Below, in pieces: positions 37,438-47,552 of a DNA stretch of 64,000 bases. The stretch spans positions 2,117,501 through 2,181,500 of the forward strand of contig NZ_UGOA01000001.1 of assembly GCF_900452385.1 (NCBI RefSeq), in the 5' to 3' direction. The notes below the pieces were generated by a model, which was not told the origin of the DNA, searched no databases, and saw only the letters and a program-made list of their open reading frames with translations. A program made the translations under genes and the position numbers. The stretch's first letter is position 1, and each line of letters opens with the position of its first letter. Source of the DNA: Legionella donaldsonii. GTDB taxonomy: Bacteria; Pseudomonadota; Gammaproteobacteria; Legionellales; Legionellaceae.

Positions 37438-39825
37438 ATGAAAAAACCTGCATATTTCTGGCGTAAAGGCTTATGGGCTCTCACTAGCCTTTGTTTTCTC
37501 CTTCTAGTGTGTGCAATTCTGCTTTACCTTTATCTTGAAAGCCAGCTTCCAAACGTGGACTCTCTGAAAACTGTACATTTGCAAGTCCCTCTGCGAGTCT
37601 ATACACAAGATGGCTTACTGATCCAGGAATATGGTGAAAAGCGCCGTATACCACTTACTTACGAAGAAATTCCCCCAACACTGGTTCGTGCCGTATTAGC
37701 CACTGAAGATCAGCGTTTTTTTGAGCACCCTGGTGTCGACATTTTCGGTTTAGGACGCGCAACTGTTCGTATGATTCAAACCGGTACGAAATCGCAAGGG
37801 GGCAGTACAATCACTATGCAGGTAGCCCGTAATTTTTTCTTAACCCGTAAAAAAACCTTTTTACGTAAATTCAATGAGATTTTATTAGCTATTAAAATTG
37901 ATCGTGAATTAAGTAAAGAAAAAATTCTGGAGCTCTATCTTAATAAAATATACCTTGGTAATCGCGCCTATGGAGTTGGTGCAGCAGCAATGGTCTATTA
38001 TGGTAAAACTTTAAAAGAACTAAACCTGGCTGAATTAGCCATGATTGCAGGTTTGCCTCAAGCCCCATCAACTCAAAATCCCATCGCTAACCCGCTTGCT
38101 GCTAAAAAGCGACGTGATCATGTTCTGGAACGCTTGTTAGAAGAAAAATATATTGATGAAAAACAGTATCAAGAAGCCATTAATCAACCTATCACTGCCA
38201 AATACCATAGTACGAATATTGAGGTAAGCGCGCCTTACGTTGCCGAAATGATTCGTCAATCATTGTATGAGCATTTTGGTCCTAAAGCGTATACCAAGGG
38301 CTATAAAGTATACACAACGATCAAGGGTCCCCTACAAACCGCCGCGAATAAGGCTGTTACCGACACACTACTCGCCTACGATCGCCGGCATGGCTACCGC
38401 GGTCCCGTGGCCAAGATAAGTGGTGTCGATGATCAATCACCCGATTCCTTACATAAGTTGCTTGCCCAATACCCGGTCGTTAATGAGCTGCAACCTGCAG
38501 TTATATTAGCAGTGGGTGAAAAGGAAGCGACTGCCGCCACCCGACACGGTCAAAATTTTACAATTCCTTGGGAAGGCTTATCCTGGGCAAGACCAGCACT
38601 CAAACATGGCTGGATGGGTAAATCGCCAACTAACGCTCAACAAGTCGTTAGTGTTGGTGATATTGTCTATGTTCGTTATCAGAATGAACAATGGTACTTA
38701 ACCCAGATTCCACAAGCAGAAGCGGCACTTGTCGCCTTAAACCCGAATAATGGATCCATAGAAGCCTTGGTAGGCGGCTTTAATTTCCAGAAAAGCAAGT
38801 TTAATCGCGCTACACAATCTGAGCGACAACCCGGCTCAAGTTTTAAACCCTTTATTTATGCAGCTGCTTTAAATAAAGGTTACACTTTAGCCACCCTCAT
38901 TAATGATGCACCGGTAGTAGTTGATGATCCCAGCCAAGCGAATTTATGGCGCCCGCATAATGTGAATCTCACTTTTAATGGCCCTACCCGCCTTAAAGAT
39001 GCCTTGGTTCACTCCCGCAATCTAGTCTCTATTCGAGTTTTAGATGATATAGGTTTTGATTATGCGATTAATTTCATTACCCACTTCGGTTTTCACAAAG
39101 AAAATCTTCCGAAAGCTTTATCACTGGCTTTAGGGAGCTTATCGGTGAGTCCGATGGATTTAACTGCTGCCTATGCTGTTTTTGCTAACGGTGGCTATAA
39201 AATCGAACCTTATTTGATTGATCATATCACCGACAATGACGGCAAAATTCTTCTACAAGCAAAACCCTCAGTGGTTTGTAATAATTGCGATCTAAACAAG
39301 GCTGACCCAGCTACACTTGCACCACGCGTGATTCCGGCTGATGTCGCTTTCTTAATGAATACTGCGTTAAAAGGAGTCATTCAGCAAGGTACTGCTCGGG
39401 CAGCGAAAGTATTAAATCGCCAGGACATTGCAGGCAAAACAGGAACAACCAATGATCAAGTCGATGCCTGGTTTGCTGGTTTTAATACGGAACTGGTTGT
39501 TACTACCTGGGTTGGATTTGACAATCCTCAGTCCTTGCACGAATACGCTGCAAACCTTGCTCTGCCACTATGGATTGATTTTATGAAGGTCGCCTTGGCC
39601 AACATGCCGGAGCGGGAATTACCCCAGCCACCAAATATTGTCGCTGTTCGTATTGATCCCAAAACGGGCTTACTGGCAAAAAATAACCAACCCAATGCCA
39701 TTGTTGAATATTTTCGTGAACATGAGGTACCTGGAGCGGAGGATTCTACGCCTTCGAACTCCATAACAGCCTCGCCAGATGCAGGCCCAGATAATCAAGA
39801 ACAAGAACAAGAGAATTTATTTTAG
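37438..39825 (+). CDS. mrcA: Penicillin-binding protein 1A
   Basis: A 795-aa bifunctional peptidoglycan synthase. A membrane anchor (about residues 10-35) is followed by the GT51 glycosyltransferase domain (ATEDQRFFEHPGVD with the catalytic Glu; GGSTITMQVARNFFL), an OB-like insert, and the transpeptidase domain with the active Ser in RQPGSSFKPF, the SRN triad in HSRNLVS and KTGTT. It polymerises and cross-links murein at the periplasmic face. It is on the plus strand, 117 nt after the coiled-coil gene, with no obvious ribosome site before the ATG. Confidence 0.96.
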   Translation: MKKPAYFWRKGLWALTSLCFLLLVCAILLYLYLESQLPNVDSLKTVHLQVPLRVYTQDGLLIQEYGEKRRIPLTYEEIPPTLVRAVLATEDQRFFEHPGVDIFGLGRATVRMIQTGTKSQGGSTITMQVARNFFLTRKKTFLRKFNEILLAIKIDRELSKEKILELYLNKIYLGNRAYGVGAAAMVYYGKTLKELNLAELAMIAGLPQAPSTQNPIANPLAAKKRRDHVLERLLEEKYIDEKQYQEAINQPITAKYHSTNIEVSAPYVAEMIRQSLYEHFGPKAYTKGYKVYTTIKGPLQTAANKAVTDTLLAYDRRHGYRGPVAKISGVDDQSPDSLHKLLAQYPVVNELQPAVILAVGEKEATAATRHGQNFTIPWEGLSWARPALKHGWMGKSPTNAQQVVSVGDIVYVRYQNEQWYLTQIPQAEAALVALNPNNGSIEALVGGFNFQKSKFNRATQSERQPGSSFKPFIYAAALNKGYTLATLINDAPVVVDDPSQANLWRPHNVNLTFNGPTRLKDALVHSRNLVSIRVLDDIGFDYAINFITHFGFHKENLPKALSLALGSLSVSPMDLTAAYAVFANGGYKIEPYLIDHITDNDGKILLQAKPSVVCNNCDLNKADPATLAPRVIPADVAFLMNTALKGVIQQGTARAAKVLNRQDIAGKTGTTNDQVDAWFAGFNTELVVTTWVGFDNPQSLHEYAANLALPLWIDFMKVALANMPERELPQPPNIVAVRIDPKTGLLAKNNQPNAIVEYFREHEVPGAEDSTPSNSITASPDAGPDNQEQEQENLF

Positions 39826-39913
39826 TAGTGGCTATTAAAAAATGCGACCAGACTTGGAAGCCCCTATAAACATTCACGGGGTGTGTACTTCGTCTTTGCG
39901 AGGCCTCTTGGCA

Positions 39914-39950
39914 AAGCAATCCAGAAAGATAGATTTACCCTGGATTGCTT
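39914..39950. repeat. Inverted repeat of the GCAATCCAG type
   Basis: AAGCAATCCAG (39914-39924) and its exact complement CTGGATTGCTT (39940-39950) flank 15 nt. The flanking GTCTTTGCGAGGC resembles a widespread intergenic repeat of Legionella and relatives. It lies after mrcA and may act as a transcript-end structure. Confidence 0.75.
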
Positions 39951-39965
39951 CAGCTTAATCCCGGA

Positions 39966-40032
39966 TTACAGCCTTCGTCTTTCATCCAGGCTACAAAATA
40001 AACCATAATTTGTCGCTCCGAAACCCGGGATT
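39966..40032. repeat. Dispersed repeat modules (related to 2041-2121)
   Basis: TTACAGCCTTCG...GGCTAC (39966-39994) and CCGAAACCCGGGATT (40018-40032) match the modules at 2093-2121 and 2041-2055, in swapped order. They sit just before the tandem array. Confidence 0.7.
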
Positions 40033-40035
40033 CAT

Positions 40036-40882
40036 GTGTGAGCAGTAAGCGCAGGAAATCAATTTACTATCACCAAGAGGGTAGAAATAATTGAGGACTG
40101 TTTAGATGTCGCTAGCTTGAGTGCTTATGGCTTGATAGTCGAGCCTCGCAGCGGAGCATACACCTAGTATGTGAGCAGTGAAGCGCTTCAAGTTACTATC
40201 ACCAAGAGGGTAGAAATAATTGAGGACTGTTTACAGTCGCTAGCTTGAGTGCTTATGGCTTGATAGTCGAGCCTCGCAGCGGAGCATACACCTAGTATGT
40301 GAGCAGTGAAGCGCTTCAAGTTACTATCACCAAGAGAGTAGAAATAATTGAGGACTGTTTACATATCGCTAGCTTGAGTGCTTATGGCTTGATAGTCGAG
40401 CCTCGCAGCGGAGCATACACCTAGTATGTGAGCAGTGAAGCGCTTCAAGTTACTATCACCAAGAGAGTAGAAATAATTGAGGACTGTTTACATGTCGCTA
40501 GCTTGAGTGCTTATGGCTTGATGGTCGAGCATCGCAGCGGAGCATACACCTAGTATGTGAGCAGTGAAGCGCTTCAAGTTACTATCACCAAGAGAGTAGA
40601 AATAATTGAGGACTGTTTACATGTCGCTAGCTTGAGTGCTTATGGCTTGATAGTCGAGCCTCGCAGCGGAGCATACACCTAGTATGTGAGCAGCGAAGCG
40701 CTTCAAGTTACTATCACCAAGAGAGTAGAAATAATTGAGGACTGTTTACATGTCGCTAGCTTGAGTGCTTATGGCTTGATGGTCGAGCATCGCAGCGGAG
40801 CATACACCTAGTATGTGAGCAGCGAAGCGCAGAAAATCAAGCCATAAGCACCAAGATAGTAGACATGTAAGCAGTCCTCCAG
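40036..40882. repeat. Tandem array of a palindromic element, 6 copies of 128-129 bp
   Basis: A half element (from about 40036) is followed by six copies starting at 40091, 40220, 40348, 40477, 40606 and 40735, with a period of 128 or 129 bp. Each copy contains TCGCTAGCTTGAGTGCTTA and a central CATACACCTAGTATG palindrome. The last copy (40735-40882) is an almost complete imperfect palindrome: its right end 40838-40881 is the inverted counterpart of its left end. Copies 4 and 6 share two base changes (ATGGTCGAGCATC), and the first two units read GAGGGTAG where later ones read GAGAGTAG. There are no unique spacers, so it is not a CRISPR. It fills the space between mrcA and ald with no gene. Confidence 0.95.
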
Positions 40883-40884
40883 TG

Positions 40885-42003
40885 TTAGCCTGCCAACGCA
40901 TCAGTAGCAGCGACATACTCATACCCAAGCTCACGAGCCACTGCTTCATAAGTGATCATGCCTCTATGCACATTAAGACCATTTAACAAATGACCATCAC
41001 TTAATAGTGCTAATTTCACACCCTTAGTCACTAAACTCATGACAAAAGGCAGGGTTGCGTTATTTAAAGCAAATGTTGAGGTTCGTGGCACAGCTCCAGG
41101 CATATTAGCTACACAGTAATGCACCACATCTTCTACCATATAGGTAGGCTCATGGTGAGTGGTTGGACGACTTGTTTCAAAACATCCACCCTGGTCAATT
41201 GCTACATCCACTACCACTGATCCCGGGCGCATTGTTTTTAACATGGTACGGGTTACTAATTTGGGTGCGGAAGCTCCGGGAACAAGGACAGCGCCTATTA
41301 CCAAATCAGCCTCAGCAACATAATGTTCTAAAGCTTCCACAGTGGAATAAATAGTATTTAATTTTGAACCAAATTGAAAATCAAGTTCATGTAGACGAGA
41401 TAAGGATTTATCTATTACGGTTACACGTGCTTCCATGCCCATTGCCATTCTCACCGCATTCGACCCTACTACACCACCGCCAATTACAACAACATTCGCA
41501 GGAGCAACGCCTGGTACCCCGCCTAATAGGACGCCACTTCCACCTTGAGCCATTTCAAGACAATGAGCACCCGCCTGAATCGACATGCGACCGGCAACCT
41601 GTGACATAGGGGTTAACAGGGGTAAACCACCATCATTTTGAGTCACCGTTTCATAGGCAATTGCGGTGGCGCCAGATTCTTTAAGTAATCGCGTTTGCTG
41701 CGGATCAGGGGCTAAATGCAAATAGGTAAATAAGGTCTGTCCTTCGCGTAAACGTCGGCACTCGACAGGCTGCGGCTCTTTAACCTTAACAATCAATTCT
41801 GCTCGCTCAAATACCTCGTCTGCCGTAGCGACAATTTCAGCACCGGCTGCATGATATTGCTCATCGCTGATACCAATTCCTAAACCAGCCCCTTTTTCCA
41901 CCAAGACGGTACTGCCAGTACGCACGATTTCTTTAACACTACCAGGAACAAGTCCTACACGATTTTCCTGTGGTTTAATTTCTTTTGGTACGCCAACAAA
42001 CAT
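40885..42003 (-). CDS. ald: Alanine dehydrogenase
   Basis: A 372-aa enzyme. The N-terminal catalytic block [27 protein letters not shown] and KVKEPQ carry the substrate-binding Arg and Lys, and the Rossmann motif is [27 protein letters not shown]. It reversibly deaminates L-alanine to pyruvate with NAD+, which suits an amino-acid-consuming organism. Length is typical. Its stop codon lies only 3 nt from the end of the tandem repeat array, so any expansion there changes its 3' region. Confidence 0.97.
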   Translation of the reverse strand: MFVGVPKEIKPQENRVGLVPGSVKEIVRTGSTVLVEKGAGLGIGISDEQYHAAGAEIVATADEVFERAELIVKVKEPQPVECRRLREGQTLFTYLHLAPDPQQTRLLKESGATAIAYETVTQNDGGLPLLTPMSQVAGRMSIQAGAHCLEMAQGGSGVLLGGVPGVAPANVVVIGGGVVGSNAVRMAMGMEARVTVIDKSLSRLHELDFQFGSKLNTIYSTVEALEHYVAEADLVIGAVLVPGASAPKLVTRTMLKTMRPGSVVVDVAIDQGGCFETSRPTTHHEPTYMVEDVVHYCVANMPGAVPRTSTFALNNATLPFVMSLVTKGVKLALLSDGHLLNGLNVHRGMITYEAVARELGYEYVAATDALAG

Positions 42004-42135
42004 AGCTCTTTCCTTCTATTGTTGCTTAAATTTGATCCGAGCAGATAAACTCCTGGAGCTACCAACGCAAGATAAGCCAACTCCCAAACGCAGATAGCAG
42101 GACTATTCTCCACAACATCAGCCCCTGGGGGACTC

Positions 42136-43077
42136 TCAGGCTCTCTTCTTTAATTGCTCAATGAGTTGTGGTACTAATTCAAATAAATCCCCAACCAATC
42201 CATAATTAGCAATTTGGAAAATTGGCGCATCTTCATCCTTGTTAATAGCAACGATAACTTTGGAGTCTTTCATACCAGCAAGATGTTGCACAGCCCCTGA
42301 AATCCCAATAGCCAGATATAGAGTAGGCGCAACTACCTTCCCTGTTTGACCAACTTGATAATCATTAGGGACAAAACCTGCATCTACTGCTGCCCTGGAG
42401 GCACCAACCGCTGCGCCTAATGCATCAGCAAGTTCTTCAACTAACTTAAATTTTTCTGCACTCTGCAAACCACGCCCACCCGAAACAACAATTTTGGCGC
42501 TACCTAGATCAGGTCGCTCTGAACGGCTTAATTCATGTCGAACAAATTTGCTAGTCGTGGATTGAATTATCTTATCAATATGTTCTATGCAACAGGGTGA
42601 TTGCTCTGCATTGATACTGTCAAAAGCCGTGGTACGAATAGTCAGTACTTTTATACTATCTAAAACACGGACTGTTTCAATTGCATTCCCTGCGTAAATG
42701 GGATGCTCAAACGTATTTTGATCAATTACGCGACTTACATCAGAAATCTGTGCTACATCAAGTTTGGCAGCAATACGCGGTGCTATATTTTTACCAAAGG
42801 TAGAAGCTGGCGCCAGGATTGCAGAAAATGATGAAGCCATCCCAATGACTAATTCACTCATATTTTCCGCTAATGGATGAGCATAAACAGCACTGTCAAC
42901 TAACCAGACTGCATGAACACCTGCTATTGTTGCAGCCTGTTCAGCGACTGTTTGACATTGATGGCCAACAACCAGTAAGACTGGATTTTCTTTTAGTTGT
43001 AGGGCAGCAGCAACCGTATTACGTGTTGCCGGATGCATCATTTTATTATCATGTTCAACGATTACTAAAGTGCTCAT
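42136..43077 (-). CDS. etfA: Electron transfer flavoprotein alpha subunit
   Basis: A 313-aa FAD-binding subunit. The C-terminal FAD domain has [99 protein letters not shown], which is diagnostic. It passes electrons from acyl-CoA dehydrogenases to ETF-ubiquinone oxidoreductase. A strong AAGGAGGAG site precedes the ATG, and etfB ends 12 nt upstream. Confidence 0.97.
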   Translation of the reverse strand: MSTLVIVEHDNKMMHPATRNTVAAALQLKENPVLLVVGHQCQTVAEQAATIAGVHAVWLVDSAVYAHPLAENMSELVIGMASSFSAILAPASTFGKNIAPRIAAKLDVAQISDVSRVIDQNTFEHPIYAGNAIETVRVLDSIKVLTIRTTAFDSINAEQSPCCIEHIDKIIQSTTSKFVRHELSRSERPDLGSAKIVVSGGRGLQSAEKFKLVEELADALGAAVGASRAAVDAGFVPNDYQVGQTGKVVAPTLYLAIGISGAVQHLAGMKDSKVIVAINKDEDAPIFQIANYGLVGDLFELVPQLIEQLKKRA

Positions 43078-43089
43078 AGCTCCTCCTTG

Positions 43090-43839
43090 TTAAAGCACTT
43101 TGGCTTCATGTTGTAATTTATTGAGTAACTCTTCAATGGAATTTAGTTTAACCCCACCAGAGCGAGCTGCCGGGCTAGTCACAGTCAGCACTTGAATATG
43201 CTCTTTCAAATTTAATCCCATAGAATCAAGTTCGATGATGTCAAGGGGCTTACGCTTTGCTTTCATAATATTAGGCAAACTGGCATAACGTGGCTCGTTC
43301 AAACGCAAATCGGTACTGACTATTACGGGAAGATCCATTGCCAAAGTTTCCAAACCGCCGTCAATTTCACGTGTGACTTCTACAGCTCGGCCATTTATAT
43401 TAAGTTTTGATGCGAAGGTCGCTTGTGGCCAATTGAGTAAAGCAGCAAGCATTTGCGGTGTTTGATTATTATCACCATCAATGGATTGTTTACCCATTAA
43501 AATCAAATCGGGTTTTTCATCCAGTGTGATTTTTTGCAGAATCTTGGCAATATTAAGACTACAAAGATGTTTCTCACTACGAATCAGAATTGCGCGATCA
43601 GCACCAAGAGCTAAAGCATGACGTAAAGTCTCCTGGCTCGCATCAGTACCTATTGAGACAGCTACTATTTCCGTTACATGTTTTTGCTCTTGCAATCGAA
43701 CTGCTTCTTCTATTGCTATCTCATCAAAAGGATTCATGGACATTTTGACATTTTGTGTTTCTACCCCACTGTTATCCGACTTGACTCGGACTTTTACATA
43801 AGGGTCTATCACACGCTTCACTGCAACGAGAGTTTTCAT
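43090..43839 (-). CDS. etfB: Electron transfer flavoprotein beta subunit
   Basis: A 249-aa AMP-binding subunit starting MKTLVAVKRVIDPYVKVRVK, with NPFDEIAIEEAVRL, LILMGKQSIDGDNNQTPQMLAALLNWPQATFASK and the ETF-beta signature VTREIDGGLETLAMDLPVIVSTDLRLNEPRYASLPNIMKAKRKPL. It forms the ETF heterodimer with EtfA, encoded 12 nt downstream; the pair supports fatty-acid and amino-acid oxidation. Confidence 0.97.
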   Translation of the reverse strand: MKTLVAVKRVIDPYVKVRVKSDNSGVETQNVKMSMNPFDEIAIEEAVRLQEQKHVTEIVAVSIGTDASQETLRHALALGADRAILIRSEKHLCSLNIAKILQKITLDEKPDLILMGKQSIDGDNNQTPQMLAALLNWPQATFASKLNINGRAVEVTREIDGGLETLAMDLPVIVSTDLRLNEPRYASLPNIMKAKRKPLDIIELDSMGLNLKEHIQVLTVTSPAARSGGVKLNSIEELLNKLQHEAKVL

Positions 43840-43913
43840 AGTTCCTCACTGGAATATCAAATCAGTCAGCATCTTGCCAGAGATAGTGGCTTAAGTTCAA
43901 GTTAGAACTTTGC

Positions 43914-44789
43914 TTAACATTCGTTTAAAGACTCTAAATAATCATTAAAGGCTTCTCCAATCTCTGGATGTAGCCTGCTTAATTCCACTGTGGCCTGCAA
44001 ATAACCTAGTTTTGAACCACAATCATAACGTTTGCCATGAAATTGGTAAGCCTGGACTTTTTGCTCAGCTAACAACCGTTGAATACCATCAGTTAATTGA
44101 ATTTCCCCGCGATGATCAGGCGATATTTGCTTCAGGCAGGAAAAAATTGCTGGAGTAAAAATATAACGCCCTACAGCAGCAAGATTAGAGGGAGCAGACT
44201 CTGTCTTTGGTTTCTCAACAATCGTCACAATCGGAGAATAATTTGCGCCAGCATCCTCAACGCGAGCCACACCATATTGATGAACATCATGCCAAGGTAC
44301 TGGTTGAACTGCCATCACTGAATGACCATCTTTATGAAAATAATTAACCATCGCAGAAAGACAAGGTAATTTGGAATCGTCTATCAGATCATCTGCCAAC
44401 AAAATAGCAAAAGGCTCCTCTCCCACTATGTGCTCAGCGCACAGTACTGCATGCCCCAGACCTAAAGGCTGATTCTGCCTGACATACGTAAACTGTATAC
44501 CTGGTGGCGAAATATTTTTTACTACCTCAAGTAAAGCTTCTTTGCCTTGTTCTTTCAACCGCATTTCTAATTCAAAATGATGATCAAAATGATCTTCAAT
44601 TGCGCGTTTACTTGAACTAGTAATAAAAATCATATGATTAATGCCAGCACGCACAGCTTCCTCAACAGCATATTGAATCAACGGCTTATCTACTACAGGC
44701 AGCATTTCTTTAGGATTTGCCTTAGTCGCTGGTAAAAACCGGGATCCTAAACCTGCTACAGGAAAAACAGCTTTTTTTATTGGCATCAT
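43914..44789 (-). CDS. galU: UTP-glucose-1-phosphate uridylyltransferase
   Basis: A 291-aa nucleotidyltransferase with the N-terminal motif FPVAGLGSRFLPATKANPKEMLPVVDKPLIQYAVEEA and LLADDLI for metal and nucleotide binding, followed by VEKP and GRYIFTP. It makes UDP-glucose for cell-envelope polysaccharides and glycolipids. A strong CAGGAGG site lies 6 nt before the ATG. It is divergent from the GT-C glycosyltransferase gene, whose locus may use sugar nucleotides or polyprenyl-linked sugars. Confidence 0.97.
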   Translation of the reverse strand: MMPIKKAVFPVAGLGSRFLPATKANPKEMLPVVDKPLIQYAVEEAVRAGINHMIFITSSSKRAIEDHFDHHFELEMRLKEQGKEALLEVVKNISPPGIQFTYVRQNQPLGLGHAVLCAEHIVGEEPFAILLADDLIDDSKLPCLSAMVNYFHKDGHSVMAVQPVPWHDVHQYGVARVEDAGANYSPIVTIVEKPKTESAPSNLAAVGRYIFTPAIFSCLKQISPDHRGEIQLTDGIQRLLAEQKVQAYQFHGKRYDCGSKLGYLQATVELSRLHPEIGEAFNDYLESLNEC

Positions 44790-45096
44790 TAATACCTCCT
44801 GGGAGATGCTTTATCCATGAATGGAAACATTAAATTAATTAAGCACTAGCTTCTTCAGTTAACTGAAACAATTACGGTCAATAGAAGTACAAATAATTTC
44901 GTGACCAAACTCCCCCAACAAACAGTAGATGCCAGGCCTGCATACCCTATTGTCTCACAAACTAAATGCTTGCATTATCGATAAAATCATCAAGAATAAC
45001 AAATTATCAAGAATTAACTTTTTCTCGAATAAATAGCATGGAATTTCTCTCATACGTTATACTTAATCATTTTAAGCAATCAAGATGGTCTAAACG
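44790..45096. other. Divergent intergenic region, galU / GT-C gene
   Basis: This 307-nt AT-rich spacer must carry promoters in both directions. A small inverted repeat (CTTAA, 5 nt, TTAAG) lies at about 45061-45075, shortly before the GT-C start. No convincing -35/-10 pair, RNA gene or further ORF was found. Confidence 0.4.
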
Positions 45097-46491
45097 ATGA
45101 GGAAATCTTCTTATTGGCTTGAGCGACCAGCAGTTATTCTTTTTTTTCTTACTCTTCTTATTCTGTTCATTCGACTTTTCTTGCGTGGCAACTCACTTGA
45201 ATTAGATGAAGCAGAGCAAGTCATTGTGGCGCAACAACTCTTACCAGGATATCCTGATCAGCCTCCTTTTTATTCCTGGCTGCAATATCTTTTTTTCAAG
45301 CTAGTTGGTTTTAATTTATTAAGTCTTGTTTTATTAAAGTGCAGTCTTTTATTTGGCTGTTTTTACTATTTTCATCAAATTTGTCGCTTACATTGCCCGA
45401 ATAATACCTTGGCCTGGTGTACTACCTTAGCTTGGGCACTGATACCGGCTATTAGTCTTGATCTGATAAAAGACAATACCCATTCAGTCTTGGTCTTATT
45501 TGCCGCCTGCCTTACCTGGTATTGGTTCATCGCACCTTCACGCCTGCCCAAAACAGTTTGGTATCTAATTTTTGGTCTTATTATCGGCATAGGATTTCTT
45601 TCCAAATTTAATTATCTTTTGTTTCTTTCTATCTTATTGCTGAGTGCAATTTCCATTGATAATTACCGTATTAAATTAATCCATCCAGGTATGCTATTAA
45701 CCTTAGTGGCAGCCCTTGCTCTTGCAAGTCCTTATATTTTTTGGCTGTCTGAACACCCTGGTATTGGCTTACATGCCCGATCCAAGTTAATGCCTGACAA
45801 TAAGCAATCTTCGTTTGGCCTTATAGAATTCGGTAAAGCAATCCTGTTTTTTGCTTCTCCAGTCTTGCTCTTTACAACTATTTTTTTTCCATTCAAGCAT
45901 TGGCAACTACGTCAAACTGCCAGGAATTATTTACTTCTACGTTACCATTTAATTAGTTTACCCTTGCTTGCTTCAATTATTTTTTTTGCGGGTATTAGTA
46001 ATTTTGCAACACGCTGGCTTATTCCAATCCTATTTTTATGCCCACTGTGTATCTTCAGCCAAGTGCAACTAAAACCTGAGTTAACCACCAAAATACGCTC
46101 TTTTGCCGTAATTTGTTTATTAGTCCAACTCATTTTCTTTGGTATCCTAATTAATCGCGGTCACTCAGAACATAATAAATACAATCAATTTCCTGTCAAT
46201 GAAACAGTACAAGCAATCAAAGCAGATCGCTTCAAGGTGGATTACATTGTCTCTGACTCCTATTGGTTATTAGGAAATCTCATGTTGAAACTCGGCATTA
46301 AAAATGGCTGGTATCTGCATCCTGCCTCTCCGTTTTCTTTACCTAAAGGTAAGCTACTCCTTGTTTGGCAAAGCCCGCAATTACCTGTGTGGGTAAATAC
46401 CTTAATGCCACCTCCGTCGAAAGCAATAAATTGGGTGGAAAATCCTGGAAACAGCTTAATCGTAACTGGACGAACTTATTATGTTACCTAG
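45097..46491 (+). CDS. GT-C glycosyltransferase, PMT/ArnT superfamily
   Basis: A 464-aa protein with about ten membrane helices. The first periplasmic loop has LELDEAEQVIVAQQLLPGYPDQPPFYSWLQ, the acidic motif and proline pair typical of GT39/GT83-like enzymes that take sugars from polyprenyl-phosphate donors. It is shorter than ArnT (about 550 aa) and probably lacks most of the soluble C-terminal domain. The acceptor is unknown; lipid A, other glycolipids or proteins are possible. It is convergent with the four-gene glycolipid cluster on the other strand. Confidence 0.85.
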   Translation: MRKSSYWLERPAVILFFLTLLILFIRLFLRGNSLELDEAEQVIVAQQLLPGYPDQPPFYSWLQYLFFKLVGFNLLSLVLLKCSLLFGCFYYFHQICRLHCPNNTLAWCTTLAWALIPAISLDLIKDNTHSVLVLFAACLTWYWFIAPSRLPKTVWYLIFGLIIGIGFLSKFNYLLFLSILLLSAISIDNYRIKLIHPGMLLTLVAALALASPYIFWLSEHPGIGLHARSKLMPDNKQSSFGLIEFGKAILFFASPVLLFTTIFFPFKHWQLRQTARNYLLLRYHLISLPLLASIIFFAGISNFATRWLIPILFLCPLCIFSQVQLKPELTTKIRSFAVICLLVQLIFFGILINRGHSEHNKYNQFPVNETVQAIKADRFKVDYIVSDSYWLLGNLMLKLGIKNGWYLHPASPFSLPKGKLLLVWQSPQLPVWVNTLMPPPSKAINWVENPGNSLIVTGRTYYVT

Positions 46492-46509
46492 CGGAAGAAG
46501 CGACAAAGA

Positions 46510-46806
46510 CTACGATACCTGTTTTAGTTTCTTTGTCATCCTGGAAGAACGCTCTCTCTGAATTAAATAAAGGTTGCGTGCGTAGATAAAAACACCGGTC
46601 GATTGTCCTAATATAAAGACAGGATCCTGTTTATAAATCGAATAGACCAATAATGTTAAACCACCCAATAAACTCAAATACCAAAAAGCGACAGGAATAA
46701 CACTTCGCTTCACTTTTTCACTAATCAGCCACTGTACGACAAAACGTGCAGAAAAAATTCCCTGACCAATAAAACCAATAGTGAGCCACAGATAATCACC
46801 GTTCAT
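46510..46806 (-). CDS. LABN-domain (lipid A biosynthesis N-terminal) membrane protein
   Basis: A 98-aa protein from the ATG at 46806 (MNGDYLWLTIGFIGQGIFSARFVVQWLISEK), preferred over an ATG 21 nt upstream because GGAGG lies 9 nt before it. It has three hydrophobic helices and the conserved FSARFVVQWLISEKVKRSVIPVAFWYLSLLGGLTLLVYSIYKQDPVFILGQSTGVFIYARNL, matching the LABN domain. Such proteins often sit beside GT2 and ArnT-like genes and may act as small flippase components for the lipid-linked sugar. It overlaps the GT2 gene by 11 nt. Confidence 0.88.
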   Translation of the reverse strand: MNGDYLWLTIGFIGQGIFSARFVVQWLISEKVKRSVIPVAFWYLSLLGGLTLLVYSIYKQDPVFILGQSTGVFIYARNLYLIQRERSSRMTKKLKQVS

Positions 46807-47524
46807 GTGTAGAAACCTCCGGGGCACAAGGACGCTTTAATAACCAGCGCACGCCAATTAAATCATGAATACCAACAAATAGTCGATTCATAACACCATA
46901 TTTAGATACGCCGTGGCGGCGCGGTCTATGATTCACGGGTAAATTAACTAATTTAAATCCAGCTCTTTTAAACAAAGCCGGTAAAAAGCGATGCAAATGG
47001 TTAAAATGAGGTAAAGCTAAAAAAGCTTCTCGAGGAAACAGTTTTAAACTGCACCCTGTGTCAGGGCAGCCATCATCAAGGAAACGCTGCCGTACACCAT
47101 TACCGATACGCGAAGATAATTTTCTTAAGTAATTATCATCCCTTTTTTTACGGTTGCCTAAAACTACTGTACGAAAATCTTGTACTTGTTCCACAAGTCG
47201 CGGAATATCGGCAGGATCATTCTGTCCATCACCATCCAACGTAACTAACAAAGCATATCGAGCTGCTTGGGCGCCACTCAAAAAAGCCGCACTCTGCCCA
47301 AAATTTCGCTTATGATAAACAACACGACAATTACTGTAACGTTGTGATAACGAATCAAGTTTTTCTATCGTACCATCCCTACTGCCATCATCAACAAAAA
47401 TGACTTCGTAAAGAAAGTCTGTCGCTGAAAGCGTCGCTACAATTTCCTCATATAATGGTTCAACATTATCGACCTCATTATAAACAGGAATAATAATCGA
47501 CAAAGCAACCTGCATAGAAGCCAT
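46796..47524 (-). CDS. GT2 polyprenyl-phosphate glycosyltransferase (ArnC/DPM1-like)
   Basis: A 242-aa family 2 glycosyltransferase with LSIIIPVYNEVDNVEPLYEEI, the VIFVDDGSRDGT nucleotide-binding block and TLDGDGQNDPADIPRLV (metal-binding DGD), then the acceptor-binding SCSLKLFPREAF region. It lacks the C-terminal membrane helices of ArnC, so it resembles the short dolichol-phosphate-mannose type. It probably loads a sugar onto undecaprenyl phosphate on the cytoplasmic face, for use by the GT-C enzyme encoded in the same cluster. AAGGTG precedes the ATG by 7 nt. Confidence 0.9.
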   Translation of the reverse strand: MASMQVALSIIIPVYNEVDNVEPLYEEIVATLSATDFLYEVIFVDDGSRDGTIEKLDSLSQRYSNCRVVYHKRNFGQSAAFLSGAQAARYALLVTLDGDGQNDPADIPRLVEQVQDFRTVVLGNRKKRDDNYLRKLSSRIGNGVRQRFLDDGCPDTGCSLKLFPREAFLALPHFNHLHRFLPALFKRAGFKLVNLPVNHRPRRHGVSKYGVMNRLFVGIHDLIGVRWLLKRPCAPEVSTHER

Positions 47525-47552
47525 TTCAGTTCACCTTAAAATCAGAAAATTT

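Noticed and set aside
40036-40882. Regular 128-129 bp repeats as a CRISPR array
   Set aside because: The whole period is conserved, with no unique spacers, and no cas genes are nearby.
40746-40949. Minus-strand frame of 67 codons over the repeat array and the end of ald
   Set aside because: It is made of repeat sequence and overlaps ald; a similar frame over 59715-59996 exists only because it contains the same repeat.
45061-45075. PmrA box upstream of the GT-C gene
   Set aside because: CTTAAT is present, but the second half is inverted rather than a direct repeat at 5 bp, so it does not fit the PmrA consensus.
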